Positions 33,818 to 44,733 of a stretch of DNA of 64,000 nt are shown one piece after another. How positions within the stretch are numbered: position 1 is the first letter of the stretch; each line of letters begins with the position of its first letter. The notes under the pieces were generated by a model. The model was not told where the DNA came from, did no database searches, and was given only the letters and a program-made list of their open reading frames with translations. Source of the stretch: Naematelia aurantialba. Lineage: Eukaryota > Basidiomycota > Tremellomycetes > Tremellales > Naemateliaceae. The stretch covers positions 1,054,501 to 1,118,500 of the forward strand of contig JAKFAO010000002.1 in assembly GCA_021527695.1 (NCBI GenBank). Reading direction: 5' to 3'. The position numbers and the translations under genes were made by a program.

Positions 33818-34214
33818 GATGTATCGCACGCGGCGGGAAAGAAAAGGTTGATGGCTACGGGATTCCCTGTGTCTAGTGACAAGGGCTTGGGCCGTGTGAC
33901 AAGTGACAAGCTGAGGAGACGACTCGGAGCTTGGAGATATACAGACGACGCGAGCCAAGGAAAGCAGCAGTGACGTTGTGTCGGTCTCTCATGGCGGGTG
34001 GAGCGGAATCAAATTGCATAGGGTGGCAAATCTCCAGCAACGGTGGAGACTTCGGGAATATGCTCGGTATTTCCGCTGACTAAGGGAGGCGGTGGTTTCC
34101 TACTGAAGATGCTTTGGCAGCAAGTGTGGTCGTCGTTTTGACATTGGATCTCACTGCTACATCTCATAGCATAGCAACTTCGAAACCCACTCACGACACT
34201 GCAACTCGGACATC
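33818..34214. promoter_or_regulatory. Divergent promoter region, SEC17 / U2AF small subunit
   Basis: 397 bases between divergent starts. There is an ATTGG (inverted CCAAT) near 34142. I see no other clear element. Confidence 0.5.
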
Positions 34215-35357
34215 ATGGCATCACATCTCGCCAACATCTTGTGAGTCTGCTCCTCCGTACCATTCTTCTTCTCTTCCCTCCCCGTGTCGTTCCTTCCTTC
34301 GTTGCCTCCTTCCTTCCATGTCGTGCCTCCCTCCCTTATCTTGCGATGGACTACCTATAAAGCTTCTCCTTTATATCATCGTGATAAACCTCGCTGTGAC
34401 CCAGCTAACGTCCCCCAGTGGCACAGAACAAGATCGTGTCAACTGCTCGTTCTACCTCAAAATCGGAGCATGCCGACACGGCGACCGCTGCTCGCGCAAA
34501 CACATCAAACCACAATTCTCTCAGACTATCCTCCTCCCAAATGTATATAACAATCCGGCGCACACGCCAGAGGGGCAGCTCATGACGCCGCAAGAGCTGC
34601 AGGCGAATTTTGATCGTTTCTACGAAGACTTCTTCATGTGAGCCGAGCTCTTCTCTTCCTTCCTCCATCCTCCTTCCTCCTTCCTCCGTCCTCCTCCTCC
34701 CTTTCCTTCTCAGCCTCTTCTTCCTCTTCTACTCCTTCCGCCTCTTGGTCCTCTCATCCGAATAATGTGAACCGATGTGCTAACCTTTCAGCGAGCTGTG
34801 CGAGTTCGGCCACCTCCTCGAGATGCACGTATGCGATAACGTAGGCGACCACCTCTCAGGAAACGTATACGCGCGATACGAGTGGGAGGCAGAAGCGACC
34901 AACGCCGTCAACCACCTCAACGATCGGTGGTACGCTATGCGCCCGCTGCATGCCGAGTTGTCGCCTGTCAGCGATTTTAGGGAAAGCTGTTGTCGCCAGA
35001 ACGAGCTCGGCGAGTGCTCAAGAGAGGGGTGAGTGATTCCTATTCTGTAATCTATCTCCATCCCACCTCATCTATCGTTATCGCTTGTCCTCGTCCTGTC
35101 CTTGTCCTTGTCTTTGTCCTTGTTGTTCACATGTTCGAAGCTGACAGCCCAGATTCTGCAACTTCATGCACCTCTGTCATCCGACCCCGAGTCTCGTCAA
35201 GTCTCTCCAGGCATCGCAGCGCGTATCGAGGCGGAAAAAGGCCGCCAACGGTGGGAATCTCCCACAAGGCGATCTCGGGTGGACACCATCAGCGGCGCGG
35301 AAGGACGACGGGGGCTCGTTCCAGCCTCGGAATGGGGACGGGTACGGGCGGCGGTAA
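34215..35357 (+). CDS. U2AF small subunit (U2AF35/U2AF1)
   Basis: Splicing factor that reads the AG of the 3' splice site as partner of U2AF65. Exon 1 (34215-34240) encodes MASHLANI; after a 178-nt intron the protein continues [19 protein letters not shown]. Zinc finger 1 is [20 protein letters not shown]. The RRM-like domain carries [11 protein letters not shown], then [31 protein letters not shown] and [18 protein letters not shown]. Zinc finger 2 is [19 protein letters not shown], split by an intron. The C-terminus is short (Arg/Lys/Gly, ending GYGRR) with no long RS domain. Four exons. All finger Cys/His residues are present. An AG-recognition factor fits the AG-proximal branch sites and dense introns of this genome. 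Confidence 0.94.
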
Positions 35358-36033
35358 CGGCGGCGTAAGGCGTTGGTGAGGCGTAAGCGTTGGTGAGGGT
35401 GGGAAGTGTATCGGCTCGCAAGGGTCGGAACGGTGTATGGGCTTGGAGAGATCAACGATATATCGCTCAGGATGTATCGCGCAGAGAGCAGATCGAGGGC
35501 CGAGATGGTGGATCTTCATAGTGGGATCGTGGAAGCGCGAGAAGAGTTTCGTATCGCGGACACGAGTCAGTAGTGCAGCATGCGTCGACAATGAGCTTGT
35601 TGATGTCGTACTCGTAGTTTATGATGTCTACATCATTCGTTTCTGGTATCTATGCATATTGGTTGCACCCTTGGATGTAGCCGAGTCCAACGGCCTTGCT
35701 TTGTCGATTCAGATGCTGCGGATTTGGTTATTGCTGATTTGCCTCGTTCCAAGTGCAAGGAGCAGAGATGCATCTCATCTCATGGTCTCTTGTTGAATGG
35801 TTTTTCTCCACAGAAGACAATTAGATCAAGAATGACGATTCGATCAATCTCGCGTGCGAAAACAGAGGTAGGTCGAGGAAGAAATAGAAATACAGCAGGA
35901 GTTGTACAATAGAGATCGGAGATGGATGCAGCGCAGACTACGCTGCACGGCCAGCGACCATCGATAATCGGCTATCGATAGTCGGCAACCGATAGTCGGC
36001 AACCGATAGACGATAACCACAACCACAACCACA
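35358..36033. other. Convergent 3' region between U2AF35 and the CCCH protein
   Basis: No gene seen. Near its right end, 35960-35979 forms a hairpin (7-bp arms ATCGATA/TATCGAT, 6-nt loop). It is followed by two direct copies of a 14-nt unit (accgatagtcggca) to about 36008 and CAACCA repeats. It could serve as a shared transcription end. Confidence 0.6.
35957..36016. repeat. Hairpin plus 14-nt direct repeats
   Basis: The stem-loop at 35960-35979 is followed by repeated accgatagtcggca units. The repeat halves also contain gatAgTC/GGC words related to the stem. Confidence 0.75.
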
Positions 36034-38147
36034 TCACAACACCACGCCGAGAACCTCGTCTTCGTCGGCCTCGCTTGGAGTGGAATCTCGCGGCGACGCG
36101 TCTCGGTCTGTGTGGGTCAAATGAGGCTCCCCGTCGTCGGCCATGTCCATGTCCACGTCATCCCCGCCGCTGCCGCCCAGCTCCGCAGCCCCCTCGTCCA
36201 CCCCCTCCTCTGCTATGCCCTCGCCCTCACCCTCCACGCCCTCGCCCTCGTCCTCACCCTCAAGCCCCTCGTCCTCGCCCTCGCCCCCTTCGCCGTCCCC
36301 GCTATCCCCGTCATCCTCATCCTCGTCGTGCCCGCTATCCTCGTCATCCTCATCCTCATCCTCATCCTCATCACTGGCGCTCTCGCTCCCACTCGCATGG
36401 TCCGATTCGACGGGCTCGACCGGTCCAAAGTCGATAAAGTCCGCCTGGTTCTCAAACGTTCCACTGGCAACTCCCTCGCCATCCACCAGCATTGGCACCG
36501 AGGCCACAGCACCCGCGGCCGATGCGTCGGCCAGGGTTTGAGCCCTCCGCCCATCCTCCGCTTTGAGAACGTGCCGCAGCCCGCATCTTCCGGCTCTGGA
36601 GCATGTCCCCTTCGCTCTCCACTCTGGACATTCCCAGGTATGCAACTCCGCACAGCTGCCCGCTTCCTTGCCACACCATCCCTCGAGCGCAAATGGCTCG
36701 CACACTGCCGCGTCGGCCGCGACGCGCACGTGAGGATAGGGACAGGACCGCCTCGGGCACGTTGCTGTGGCTTGGAAGAATTGGCAACTCGGAGTGTTGT
36801 GGGCTGTAGGGGTATGGCTGAGAGGGCATGTCTCTGCGCTGAATGGACATCGCCGGCTGAGGAATTTGGGACATGCAGACACGCGCGACGGGTCGTGCTT
36901 GTATGGGCAGTGAAGGGCGTTGTTACAGCGCCCTGCGTCAGTACACACCAGGCCGCAGCGACAGTGACAAGGTCAGTAAGCAGAATCGCAGAGCATGTTA
37001 GAATGAGAAGGCAGAGATGGACGGCGGAACGAGATGAAACATCGTCAGTCAAAGAGTGCTGTGACTTGCCTGGCGACGCACCGGTCTTGGCGAAGAATCG
37101 GCACTGCTTGTCAACGGCCGCAGTGCTCGTGCAAGGTGAGCCGACCAAATCATACCAACAAGGCAGCGACATACCGTGAACGAGAAGAGACGAGATTGCC
37201 CTTTGATGTCCTCCTAAACTGCTTGCCAGCGTATGACAATCGCTTCCTTGTCGGCGTGTTTGTTGAGCTCGGTCCCGCAGCTTCCGACCCAAGGGCTGTA
37301 AACGTCAGTCAGCTGCACACGATCAAAAGACGTCTTCTGTGGAGTTGACGGACCTCCAATTCGGGTGAGTTTCGCGCCGCCTTGCTCGAATTGAAACACT
37401 ACGCCGTCGATGACTACCCTTTGTCCGGCCGAGTGGGCTTCCTCCTTCCGCTTCAACGCCTTTTCCGCTCGGCTCCGCTTCGCCAGGTCCTGTATCTCTT
37501 CCCTGGACACTTGTCAGCTTCGCCAGCTTCAGATGCTTGACCAGTCATAGCGTATGTAGAGCCTAGCAAAACCAACATACCTCTTCTGAGCAGTCATCAA
37601 GCTCATATTCCCATTCCCGCTTCGCCCTTGCACCCACTTCCCATTGTCGCCTCCTTTCCCGACGGCCCCCGGGCCCTTCTCAGGAGACACCTCACCCTCC
37701 TCCTTGTCTGCTGTTGATAGTGTGGGAGGTAGGGACGAGGAAGGTGCGGGACTGGGAGTCGCTGAGCCAGATTTCGGCCGGAGATCGAGGCTGTAAGAAG
37801 CTTTGCTTCCCCGCCCCCGGGCTGCCCCTCGACCGCCCCGGCTACCCCGATAGGGAGTCGAGCCGCGACCTGGTCTGCCGCGATATGGATGATATGACGG
37901 TTTATGTGATGGCGCCTGTGCCGCTGGTCGGCTGTTGACAACGTCTGAGAAGGTCAGCAACTAAGCTCAACAGATCAAGCGCCACTGCGTGACAGAGCTC
38001 CGGTGCGCCTCTCGAACGGTTATGCAGCAACGTGCAGCACGAACAGAGGTGGAATCGCAGGCATGTAAGGATACGACACAACATACTTGATAGTTTCGCA
38101 ATCTCCTGCTGCAGAAGCAGCTTCTGCCTCTCGAGAGCCGTTGCCAT
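36034..38147 (-). CDS. Five-CCCH zinc finger protein, ZC3H3/Red5 type
   Basis: Nuclear RNA-binding protein. The human ZC3H3 and fission-yeast Red5 relatives act in polyadenylation/export and in nuclear RNA decay (MTREC). The start at 38147 (MATALERQKLLLQQEIAKL) gives a short coiled coil, then an Arg/Gly-rich region (YRGSRGGRGAARGRGSK), a basic helix before the exon carrying VFQFEQGGAKLTRIGG, and the finger array. Finger 1 is CRFFAKTGRCNNALHCPYKH (split by an intron), finger 2 CPKFLSRRCPFSAETCPLSH, finger 3 CQFFQATATCPRRSCPYPH, finger 4 CEPFALEGWCGKEAGSCAELH, and finger 5 CPEWRAKGTCSRAGRCGLRH. Spacing and finger order match ZC3H3. The C-terminal 170 residues are almost all Asp/Glu/Gly (36060-36400), an extension I do not know from the family. 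The stop is at 36034. Confidence 0.85.
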
Positions 38148-38405
38148 ATTGTACAGAGACAGCAGAGAGAAGCAGACACAAACAACGAGAACAAAGAACC
38201 AGCGGACCTCCTCGCCACCCGAGGGATTATCAGCGATTTATATTATTTTGTATTTCTCCCGGTTCATATTCCGTCCGTGCGCATGCGCCGTGACTAACCA
38301 TTGTATATTCCTCTTTATTCTTCTTTCCTTCTCTTCGTCCCTTCTTCCTCTCATCTCCAACATCCACTTCACACAGCGTCGAGTGCTGAAAGAGTACCGA
38401 TCAAC
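38148..38405. promoter_or_regulatory. Divergent promoter region, CCCH protein / REC8
   Basis: 258 bases between the two starts, with a T/C-rich stretch at 38305-38350 just upstream of REC8. Confidence 0.5.
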
Positions 38406-41400
38406 ATGTTCTGGTCAGACGACCTGTTGACAGCCAAGAAGGGGTCGTGAGTACCAGGAAACACGCGTGGCGAATGTCCGTGCTGATCCTTCCTTCCAAC
38501 CCAGCTTCGGGATTGTATGGTGAGCTCCTTTCTTTCCCAAACCCCCAGTCTATCCTAGCTCCTCTTTTCCATTGTATCTCCATTTAGCTAGATCTCATCT
38601 CGCCGGTAGGCTGGCCGCCACTCTCGGACCGCGCAACAAGCGCATCACACGAAAACAGCTCACCACGGTCGACCTCACCAAGACATGCGAGTTGCTGCAG
38701 GATCCCCCGGAGCCAATGGCACTGAGACTCAGTGGATGTCTGCTAGTCGGGGTGGCTAGGTCAGCTCACACATGTCTCTAACCCGAGTCGCGGAGCTGAC
38801 CCAGTGCCAGAGTCTATAACCAGAATTACGAGTTATTCTACGCCGTCAGTCTATAGTACCTTCCCCAATGTCGTTTCGTACCCTGGCCAAATTTTTGTGC
38901 TTATCGGTGCCTTTTTTATGAATGTAGGACGTCAACAGTTTTCACCAATCCCTTCGGATTGCTACAGACTTCTCGACAGCGGCGGAAGTCAGCGTCGCCG
39001 GGAAGGAAGGTCTGGACCTGTCAGGTGGTGGCAAAAGCAAGTAAGCTGCTACTACCAGGAGTGTGAATTGGCAGCTCAAACGAAAGGCTTGACCAAATCA
39101 CGTTCGCCGGGGTCGATGTCGGTTGGCAGTCGACTTTGACACTCCAGTTTGCGAATATTGTTAGTGGCGGTCTTAGGTTCCAGAGATGCTGCTACGTCTT
39201 ATAACTTAGGACTGGACGAACCCTTTCGGCAAACGCCGCCAGCGACGGGGAACGTCGAAGCTAGAGTCTTTGCAGTCGCAAAAGACGCAAACCCAGATCC
39301 CTGATTCTGACGAAGGTTCTTCCGATGAATCGGAAGACGTCGATGATGAAAACCAACTGGACAGCCCGGAGACGCGCCGAAAACGGAAGAAGGGTGAGAG
39401 AAGTTTTCGAATGGGGCTGAAACCAGCAGCCGACTCGTCGCTTAACCTGGCAACAACAATTAAGATGCCCAGCCGTTTGTCCTCACACCCGCGGTCAGAC
39501 CATCATGACCAAGAGTCCATGCTCGTCCCGATCGATCTAGGGCTGGACCTAGACTTACCATTAGCGGAAGCTGGAAATGACAGCTTTAGTGCCCCGTCTC
39601 GTGGAGCTATCGACTTACCCTCCGACCACAATACTCAGAATGACGAGTTGTGGGCCATGTTCATTCTGTATCCACCCTAGCTGAGGCACGGGTAGTTTCA
39701 TCGCTCGTCCTTCTGAACTAGTGGAAGAACAAACTCCTAACGAACGAGCAGAGCCACCTGGAGCTGTGTCTCCACACAGGAAGCGCAAGGGACCAGCAGA
39801 CAGCGATGAGGATTCTCTCCAGGATGTGGACGAGTCTCTTCGACCTACGCGAAAGGTCAAAAAGGGAAAGCAGGTCACAGTAGACGATGTACATTATACC
39901 TGAAATTACTGATGTAAGCTGAGCTAGCTTAGGATTTGGAAATCAGCGAAACACTTCTATCGGACGCGCGTTACGAGGCTTTGATGATCCGGGAACATCA
40001 GGCCGCCAGAGTCCGTGACGACGAGAAGCACATAAGCGGTCGAGTCAGCGCAATGGTAGATGGCGGGGGTAATTGGATCGAATGTAAGCTTCAGATCAAG
40101 CCTTCAGCCTCTACTCTTAGCTGAGACTACTAGTCTTTGACCCGGACATGCAAGACCTGTTTGCCACTCTCACCAAACCCCCCCAATTCCTTTGGGAGCG
40201 AGAAGTACAAGCTGCGAAACGGGGCGAAAAATGGGCTCTCGAAGGGGCTGCAGAGTGGAACCATGGGCAGACGGGGATGGACAACGTGTTTACAACAAAC
40301 ATGCTGAACGAGGTAGAAGTGAGTTGCGGGCTTCGCACTTGCCTATCTGCAATTTATCGAAGTACCATGTCTGCAAGCCAGCTCCTCACCTAAATCTAAT
40401 AGCCTCGTACGATAAAGATTGATCTTGTCGAACAGGACATCTACCCCACGCAACAGCTCCCCGAAGATCAACAAACAGTTGCTCAGACAGCAGGCTACGT
40501 CAGTGTTCTCATCTCCCCCCGAAGCGTTTTGCCAATGTTGCAGCAGCAAGATGATGTCGAGGGGGCTCGGAAAATGTCAAGTCAGGCTGGTCTTCGGGAG
40601 AGTCAGATTCCGGTGCGTGTCATCTAAACGATCTTTAATACGGAATTACGATGATGATCTCAAGTGGAATGATGTGTCCTTTGACACACCTCGAGGAGGT
40701 CAGTGTGTGCCGGATTGTAGATGATGACCGAGGTAGGTTTCAACAGCGACTACACGCCTCTGCTCCATCGTCTGAGTACTATAACACCGCAAGAAGCTCG
40801 GTATGTTAGTGGCGAGATATGGGCTGAATCCGAACAGCATCCGCTTGAATTCCTACAGACGTTCCGGGAGTCAGGTCAGAGGAGGGCGATATCGCTCTCG
40901 CTCCTCCTCTCTGGTCGATCAAGGCAATGAAGCTCTTATGCTGGCCCCTGGCAACGATAACGAGGGTAAGGAGGAGAGAGGTCTCTGATCTGTAGCACAG
41001 CTGATTGGTACTGGCACAGATGTCCTGCCCGTCGATGACATTGCCCAATCACAGACGAGTGAATATGAGCGACGACGAGGGAATCTGCCCGAGGCGTTTC
41101 ATCCTGCGTATCTGGCCACGTTGGAAAATCAGTGCAGATCTTTCATGACGTGGGTACATGGGTGAATACATGGTGACGTTTGCTCCAGTTTCGTAGAGAC
41201 AAAAATGCTAGGGGAGGGAAAGGATGAGATCAGGTTTGGCGATCTGGTTTCCGGAGGAAGCAGGAAGGTCTACGCGGCTCTTGCTTTTGTGAGTATTTGT
41301 GGGATGAACCAGCTGGGGCTGACGACCTTGTCAGCACAACTGCCTCAGTAAGGAAGACTCAGCAACAAGAGTATTCAGGTCTGGGCTAACTTTAGCAGCG

Positions 41401-41487
41401 CTTGCGACGAAGAACATTCTCCGCATCCATCAAGCACAACCATGGGAGGATTTCTCGGTACAGTTTACCGTCGCCTTGCGGGTTTGA
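38406..41487 (+). CDS. REC8: Rec8 meiotic cohesin kleisin
   Basis: Alpha-kleisin closing the Smc1-Smc3 ring in meiosis. The N-terminus is diagnostic: MFWSDDLLTAKKGSFGIVWL, continuing AATLGP; Rec8, not Rad21, has LAATLG. Then come PEPMALRLSGCLLVGVAR and YNQNYELFYADV. The first exons are 38406-38446, a 15-nt micro-exon 38505-38519, 38610-38759, 38811-38844, 38928-39040, 39075-39159 and from 39210. The middle (39210-41100) is divergent, with acidic Ser/Glu patches typical of separase-site and phosphorylation regions (DSDEGSSDESEDVDDE); exon edges there are uncertain. The C-terminal winged helix is clear in exons near 41190-41487: ETKMLGEGKDEIRFGDLV, KVYAALAF, LATKNILRIHQAQPWEDFSV, ending at TGA 41487. 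At least 12 exons. Confidence 0.87.
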
Positions 41488-41791
41488 GTGGGAGTTCCGA
41501 CACTATGGTGAGGGGGAAGCTGAAGACGGTGATCAATTGGCTGCTATATCAATGACTGCGACCATCATGCCCATCTCTGTAAATGACCATTCCACATGCT
41601 GTTGTACCATTTGACAATTGCCCACGGTTCACACAGAATTCTTCATCGTGCTGCGATTTTGCCACTCGACCACTCGCCACCCCAGGAACACGGAAGCAAA
41701 ATTTCGGCGAGTGCTTCCAACTCTGCAGCAAACGCAAGGACGAGTGTTGTTACTCTACTTGTTCTTCTGGAGCAATCGCAAATGGGAGCAC
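41488..41791 (+). other. Gap between REC8 and the LYR-motif gene
   Basis: 304 bases. The frame of the next gene is open through it from about 41618, so a spliced or longer N-terminus of the LYR protein could begin here. I see no other gene. Confidence 0.4.
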
Positions 41792-44058
41792 ATGCCGCTA
41801 CCCACTCTCCCACGGCACTTTCCACCACCTAAAGGTGCAGCGCGGCTCCCGAGACCACCAGCGCACGTCAGCCCACCGCCTCCAGCGGCCGACCTGTTCC
41901 ACCATGAACCCGAGGTGCTCAAGCTCACGAGGCGGGAGATGTATCGCGCCTTTCTGAGGCATCTGCGGTTCATACCGGATCCGCATGTGTGGATGTTTAT
42001 GGTGCCGAGAATGCGGGAGCTGTGTCGGCATCGCGAGGGGCTTGGGGAGGTGGAGAGTATAGGGGCTGGCACTGGCACTGGAGCTGCAGCTGGCACTGGA
42101 ACTGGAAATGGAGCTGGAGCTGGGGCTACAGCCAAATTTGGTCAAGCGAAGAACAGTCAGAAGCCCGGGGTGGGGCTGACTGAATCAGAGAGCGGCAAGT
42201 CGGATCGCGGCGGTACGAACGGGGTGGACGGGCGATACAAGCTGGGCGAGGACGACGATCTGCCATTTGGCGTCGTCTCGGCCGAGCTGGAGCGGATACA
42301 TACACTCAAACGCGCGCGCAAGGTGAGTCTGAGTCTGGTTGGAGTCTGGTTGGGAGTCTGGGTGTGGGACTCGGGTTTGGAGTCTGGTTTGGAGTCTGAA
42401 TCTGGGAGTTGAGGGTCTGCGTCTGGGAGCCTGAGCCTCTGAATTGGCCTCCGAGTCGGCAGCTGACGACTCGCTACAGGAGCTGGCAATGCTACGAGCG
42501 GCAGTCGCCGTCCACCCTCATGCGATGGAACGTCTCTTGGAGCGATGTTATGGCCAGCGAGGTCTCCTCCGGCGACAGCTCATCCAAGTGCGTTTTCTCT
42601 CTCCGTCTTTCATTACTCGCTCGCTTTGTCTGTCTCTCTGTTCGCCTTCCTCCTCTCCTTGTCTCCGTCTTTCCGTCCCTCCGTCCCTCCGTCCCTCCTC
42701 ATCCCCATCCCCTATACGGTCGCCATCATGCCTCTTGCCCGATCTCCGCCATACCTCCCACGCCGTCGTCAACCACCCCTCCATCAACTGCTGACCGCCT
42801 ACAGCGGATATGCGACACCTCCCCACCACCTCCACCTCATCCTCAAGTTCACCTCCTCGGCTCGGGCCGACCGGACCTTCCCGCCCCGCTCAACCCAACA
42901 CGGCCCAGCTTGATCCCCCCTCAACCCGTATCCCCGCGCGCGCGGTCGTACGTCCCTCGCAGCCACGGTACGCGCAAGGCGATATTGGCGTGGAAACGCG
43001 ATTGGGACAAGGTCCAGGTACCGCTCGTGCTTCCCCAGTGGCTGCCGTTGTCTGAGCCGTCGCCTATGACTGGCTGGGAGGGGGCCGGCGTTGTAGAGTC
43101 CCTGCGCATAATCACGGGTGACGCGTACGCCGATATCGACTCACAGGACGGCGCGAATGCCGACGCGAACGCCGATGCCGACAACTCTGACGTTGATTTC
43201 GGCGCTGGAGGGAAAGCGAAAGCGAAAGCACACGCCAGCGACAGGCCCGTGGATAGCAACTGGCGCCCGCCACTGGACAATCGCCCCCTCCCCGACCCGC
43301 GCACGCTGCCAACCTGGCTCAACCTCCCGCCCCACTGGCAGCGACTCTTCCCACGAAACCTACTCCCGTCGATGCGCGGGCTTGCGCAATACCAACGCCC
43401 GAGGCTCCGCGAAACCCGTGCAAACCCGTCCACCTGGAGAGGACCGAGGGTGTACCGGCCGCAACTTGTGCGCAGGATATATCGCCGCATGTGGGACTCG
43501 CTGGTCTGGGTCAAGCCGGTGATGCCGGCGGCGTCGGTTCCGACTCCGGGAGTAGCAGCCTCGGCCGTGTCAGCCGCGTCAACACCGGCAATCGTGTCGG
43601 GATCAGCTTCAAAGTCAGGCGAGTCATCGGCAGGGTCCAGCGGAGCGGCGGCGAAGGGGAAGGAGCAGGAGAAGCAGCAGGGGAAGGTGAAGGAGAAGGG
43701 GAAGGAGAAGGGGAAGGAGCAGGGGACGGTGACTGGGACGGGGACGGAGAAGGAGAAGGAGAAGGGGACGGAGAAGAGGAAGGAGACCGGGACGCAGGAG
43801 GAAACGGGGACCCGATGGGTCCGCTGCAGCTTTGCCGAGATGGTAGCATTTGAGCGCGGAGCCGAGGTCGAGGCGGTCCCTGCCATGCTGGGACTGAAGA
43901 AACGCCGCAACCGGGCATTTGGTCTCAAGACGCCAATTGAACGCGCGCGGTTCCAGGGAGTGACGCCGGACGAGGCAGCGTGGATCAGAGACGCACACCG
44001 CCTGCGCGAGGAGCTCGACGCGGCGGCGGCGGCGGCGAAGCGGGGCAAGCGCAGATGA
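41792..44058 (+). CDS. LYR-motif (Complex1_LYR-like) protein with long low-complexity C-terminus
   Basis: Probably mitochondrial. The LYR-type start is LTRREMYRAFLRHLRFIPDP (near 41918), followed by MVPRMRELCRHREG. The second half of the helical fold, after intron 1, is ELAMLRAAVAVHPHAMERLL and YGQRGLLRRQLI. This Leu-Tyr-Arg helix, then Arg-rich helix, matches small assembly factors that bind the mitochondrial acyl carrier protein. Exons 41792-42322, 42480-42587 and 42805-44058 give about 630 residues, far longer than typical LYR proteins. A Gly/Thr/Ala repeat (42065-42130) splits the two LYR halves. The long last exon has conserved-looking WKRDWDKVQVPLVLPQWLP, PPHWQRLFPRNLLPSMRGL and RRIYRRMWDSLVWVKP segments, a Lys/Glu/Gly repeat (43656-43795), then RWVRCSFAEMVAFERG. 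Tyr-Arg-rich segments of this kind occur in mitoribosome-linked proteins, but I do not assign a role. The start is tentative. Confidence 0.7.
43656..43795 (+). repeat. Coding repeat, Lys-Glu-Gly-Lys units
   Basis: GGGAAGGAGAAG-type units repeated about ten times with changes, in the last exon of the LYR protein. Confidence 0.85.
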
Positions 44059-44733
44059 GTGTCTGGGGAGGGTGTGAGCGCCGGTGTCGGCGTGAAGTAT
44101 GAGTGTCCGGGGTGAGTAACTGAGCGTTCGGGGTGGGACGGCGGTTGCCCAGTGAGCTGAGGGAGGGTGGGAGCGGTGTCAGTCTGTCAAACGGCAGATT
44201 GACAGAATCTGTGGAGAGGGCCGGACCATATTGGCGAGAAGATGGTAGGATCACCTTGACGCACGGAAGGAGATGGTAGGATCATGTGAGATTTGTTGTA
44301 CAAGAAGCCATTTAGCCTCACATCTACACCCATCATAGCCAGAGCCAGAGCATCAATGCATCGCATCGACTTGCATCGCATCGCATCGCGTCCACGTGCC
44401 TCGTAAGCAGGATCCGCTGGAATCCGAGTCCGCCACAATGGCACTAGCTATGGGGACGAGGTCGTTGCCAACTGCAGCCTGTGATGGCTCTGACTCTGTG
44501 CGAGAACTTAATGCCAAGCGCTGCATACTCTATACTCGTTACAACAACTCCAGATCGTTCAGACCCCGCATCCAGGACCATGCCCAGACCAGCACCAGCA
44601 CCCTTCCCAGACCAGCACCATGCCCAGACCAGCACCATTCCCAGATCAGCATCATGCCCAGCAGCATTCACCAGACCCGCACGCGGTCTTGCACATCGTC
44701 CACCCTATGTCGTATACTAGTCCGCTGCCTCGG
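44059..44733. other. Convergent 3' region between the LYR protein and SMC2
   Basis: No gene supported. It has a small hairpin (arms CTGTCAA/TTGACAG, 44184-44205), a 14-nt direct repeat (agatggtaggatca at 44240 and 44270), GCATC repeats near 44355-44395, and a CCCAGACCAGCACCAT-type array at 44583-44660. Confidence 0.6.
44583..44660 (+). repeat. Tandem repeat, cccagaccagcacc units
   Basis: Five to six copies of a roughly 15-17-nt unit with point changes, in non-coding DNA. Confidence 0.85.

Noticed and set aside
42921..44048. 375-codon minus-strand frame opposite the LYR protein
   Set aside because: Shadow of a GC-rich last exon with repeats; no recognisable features.
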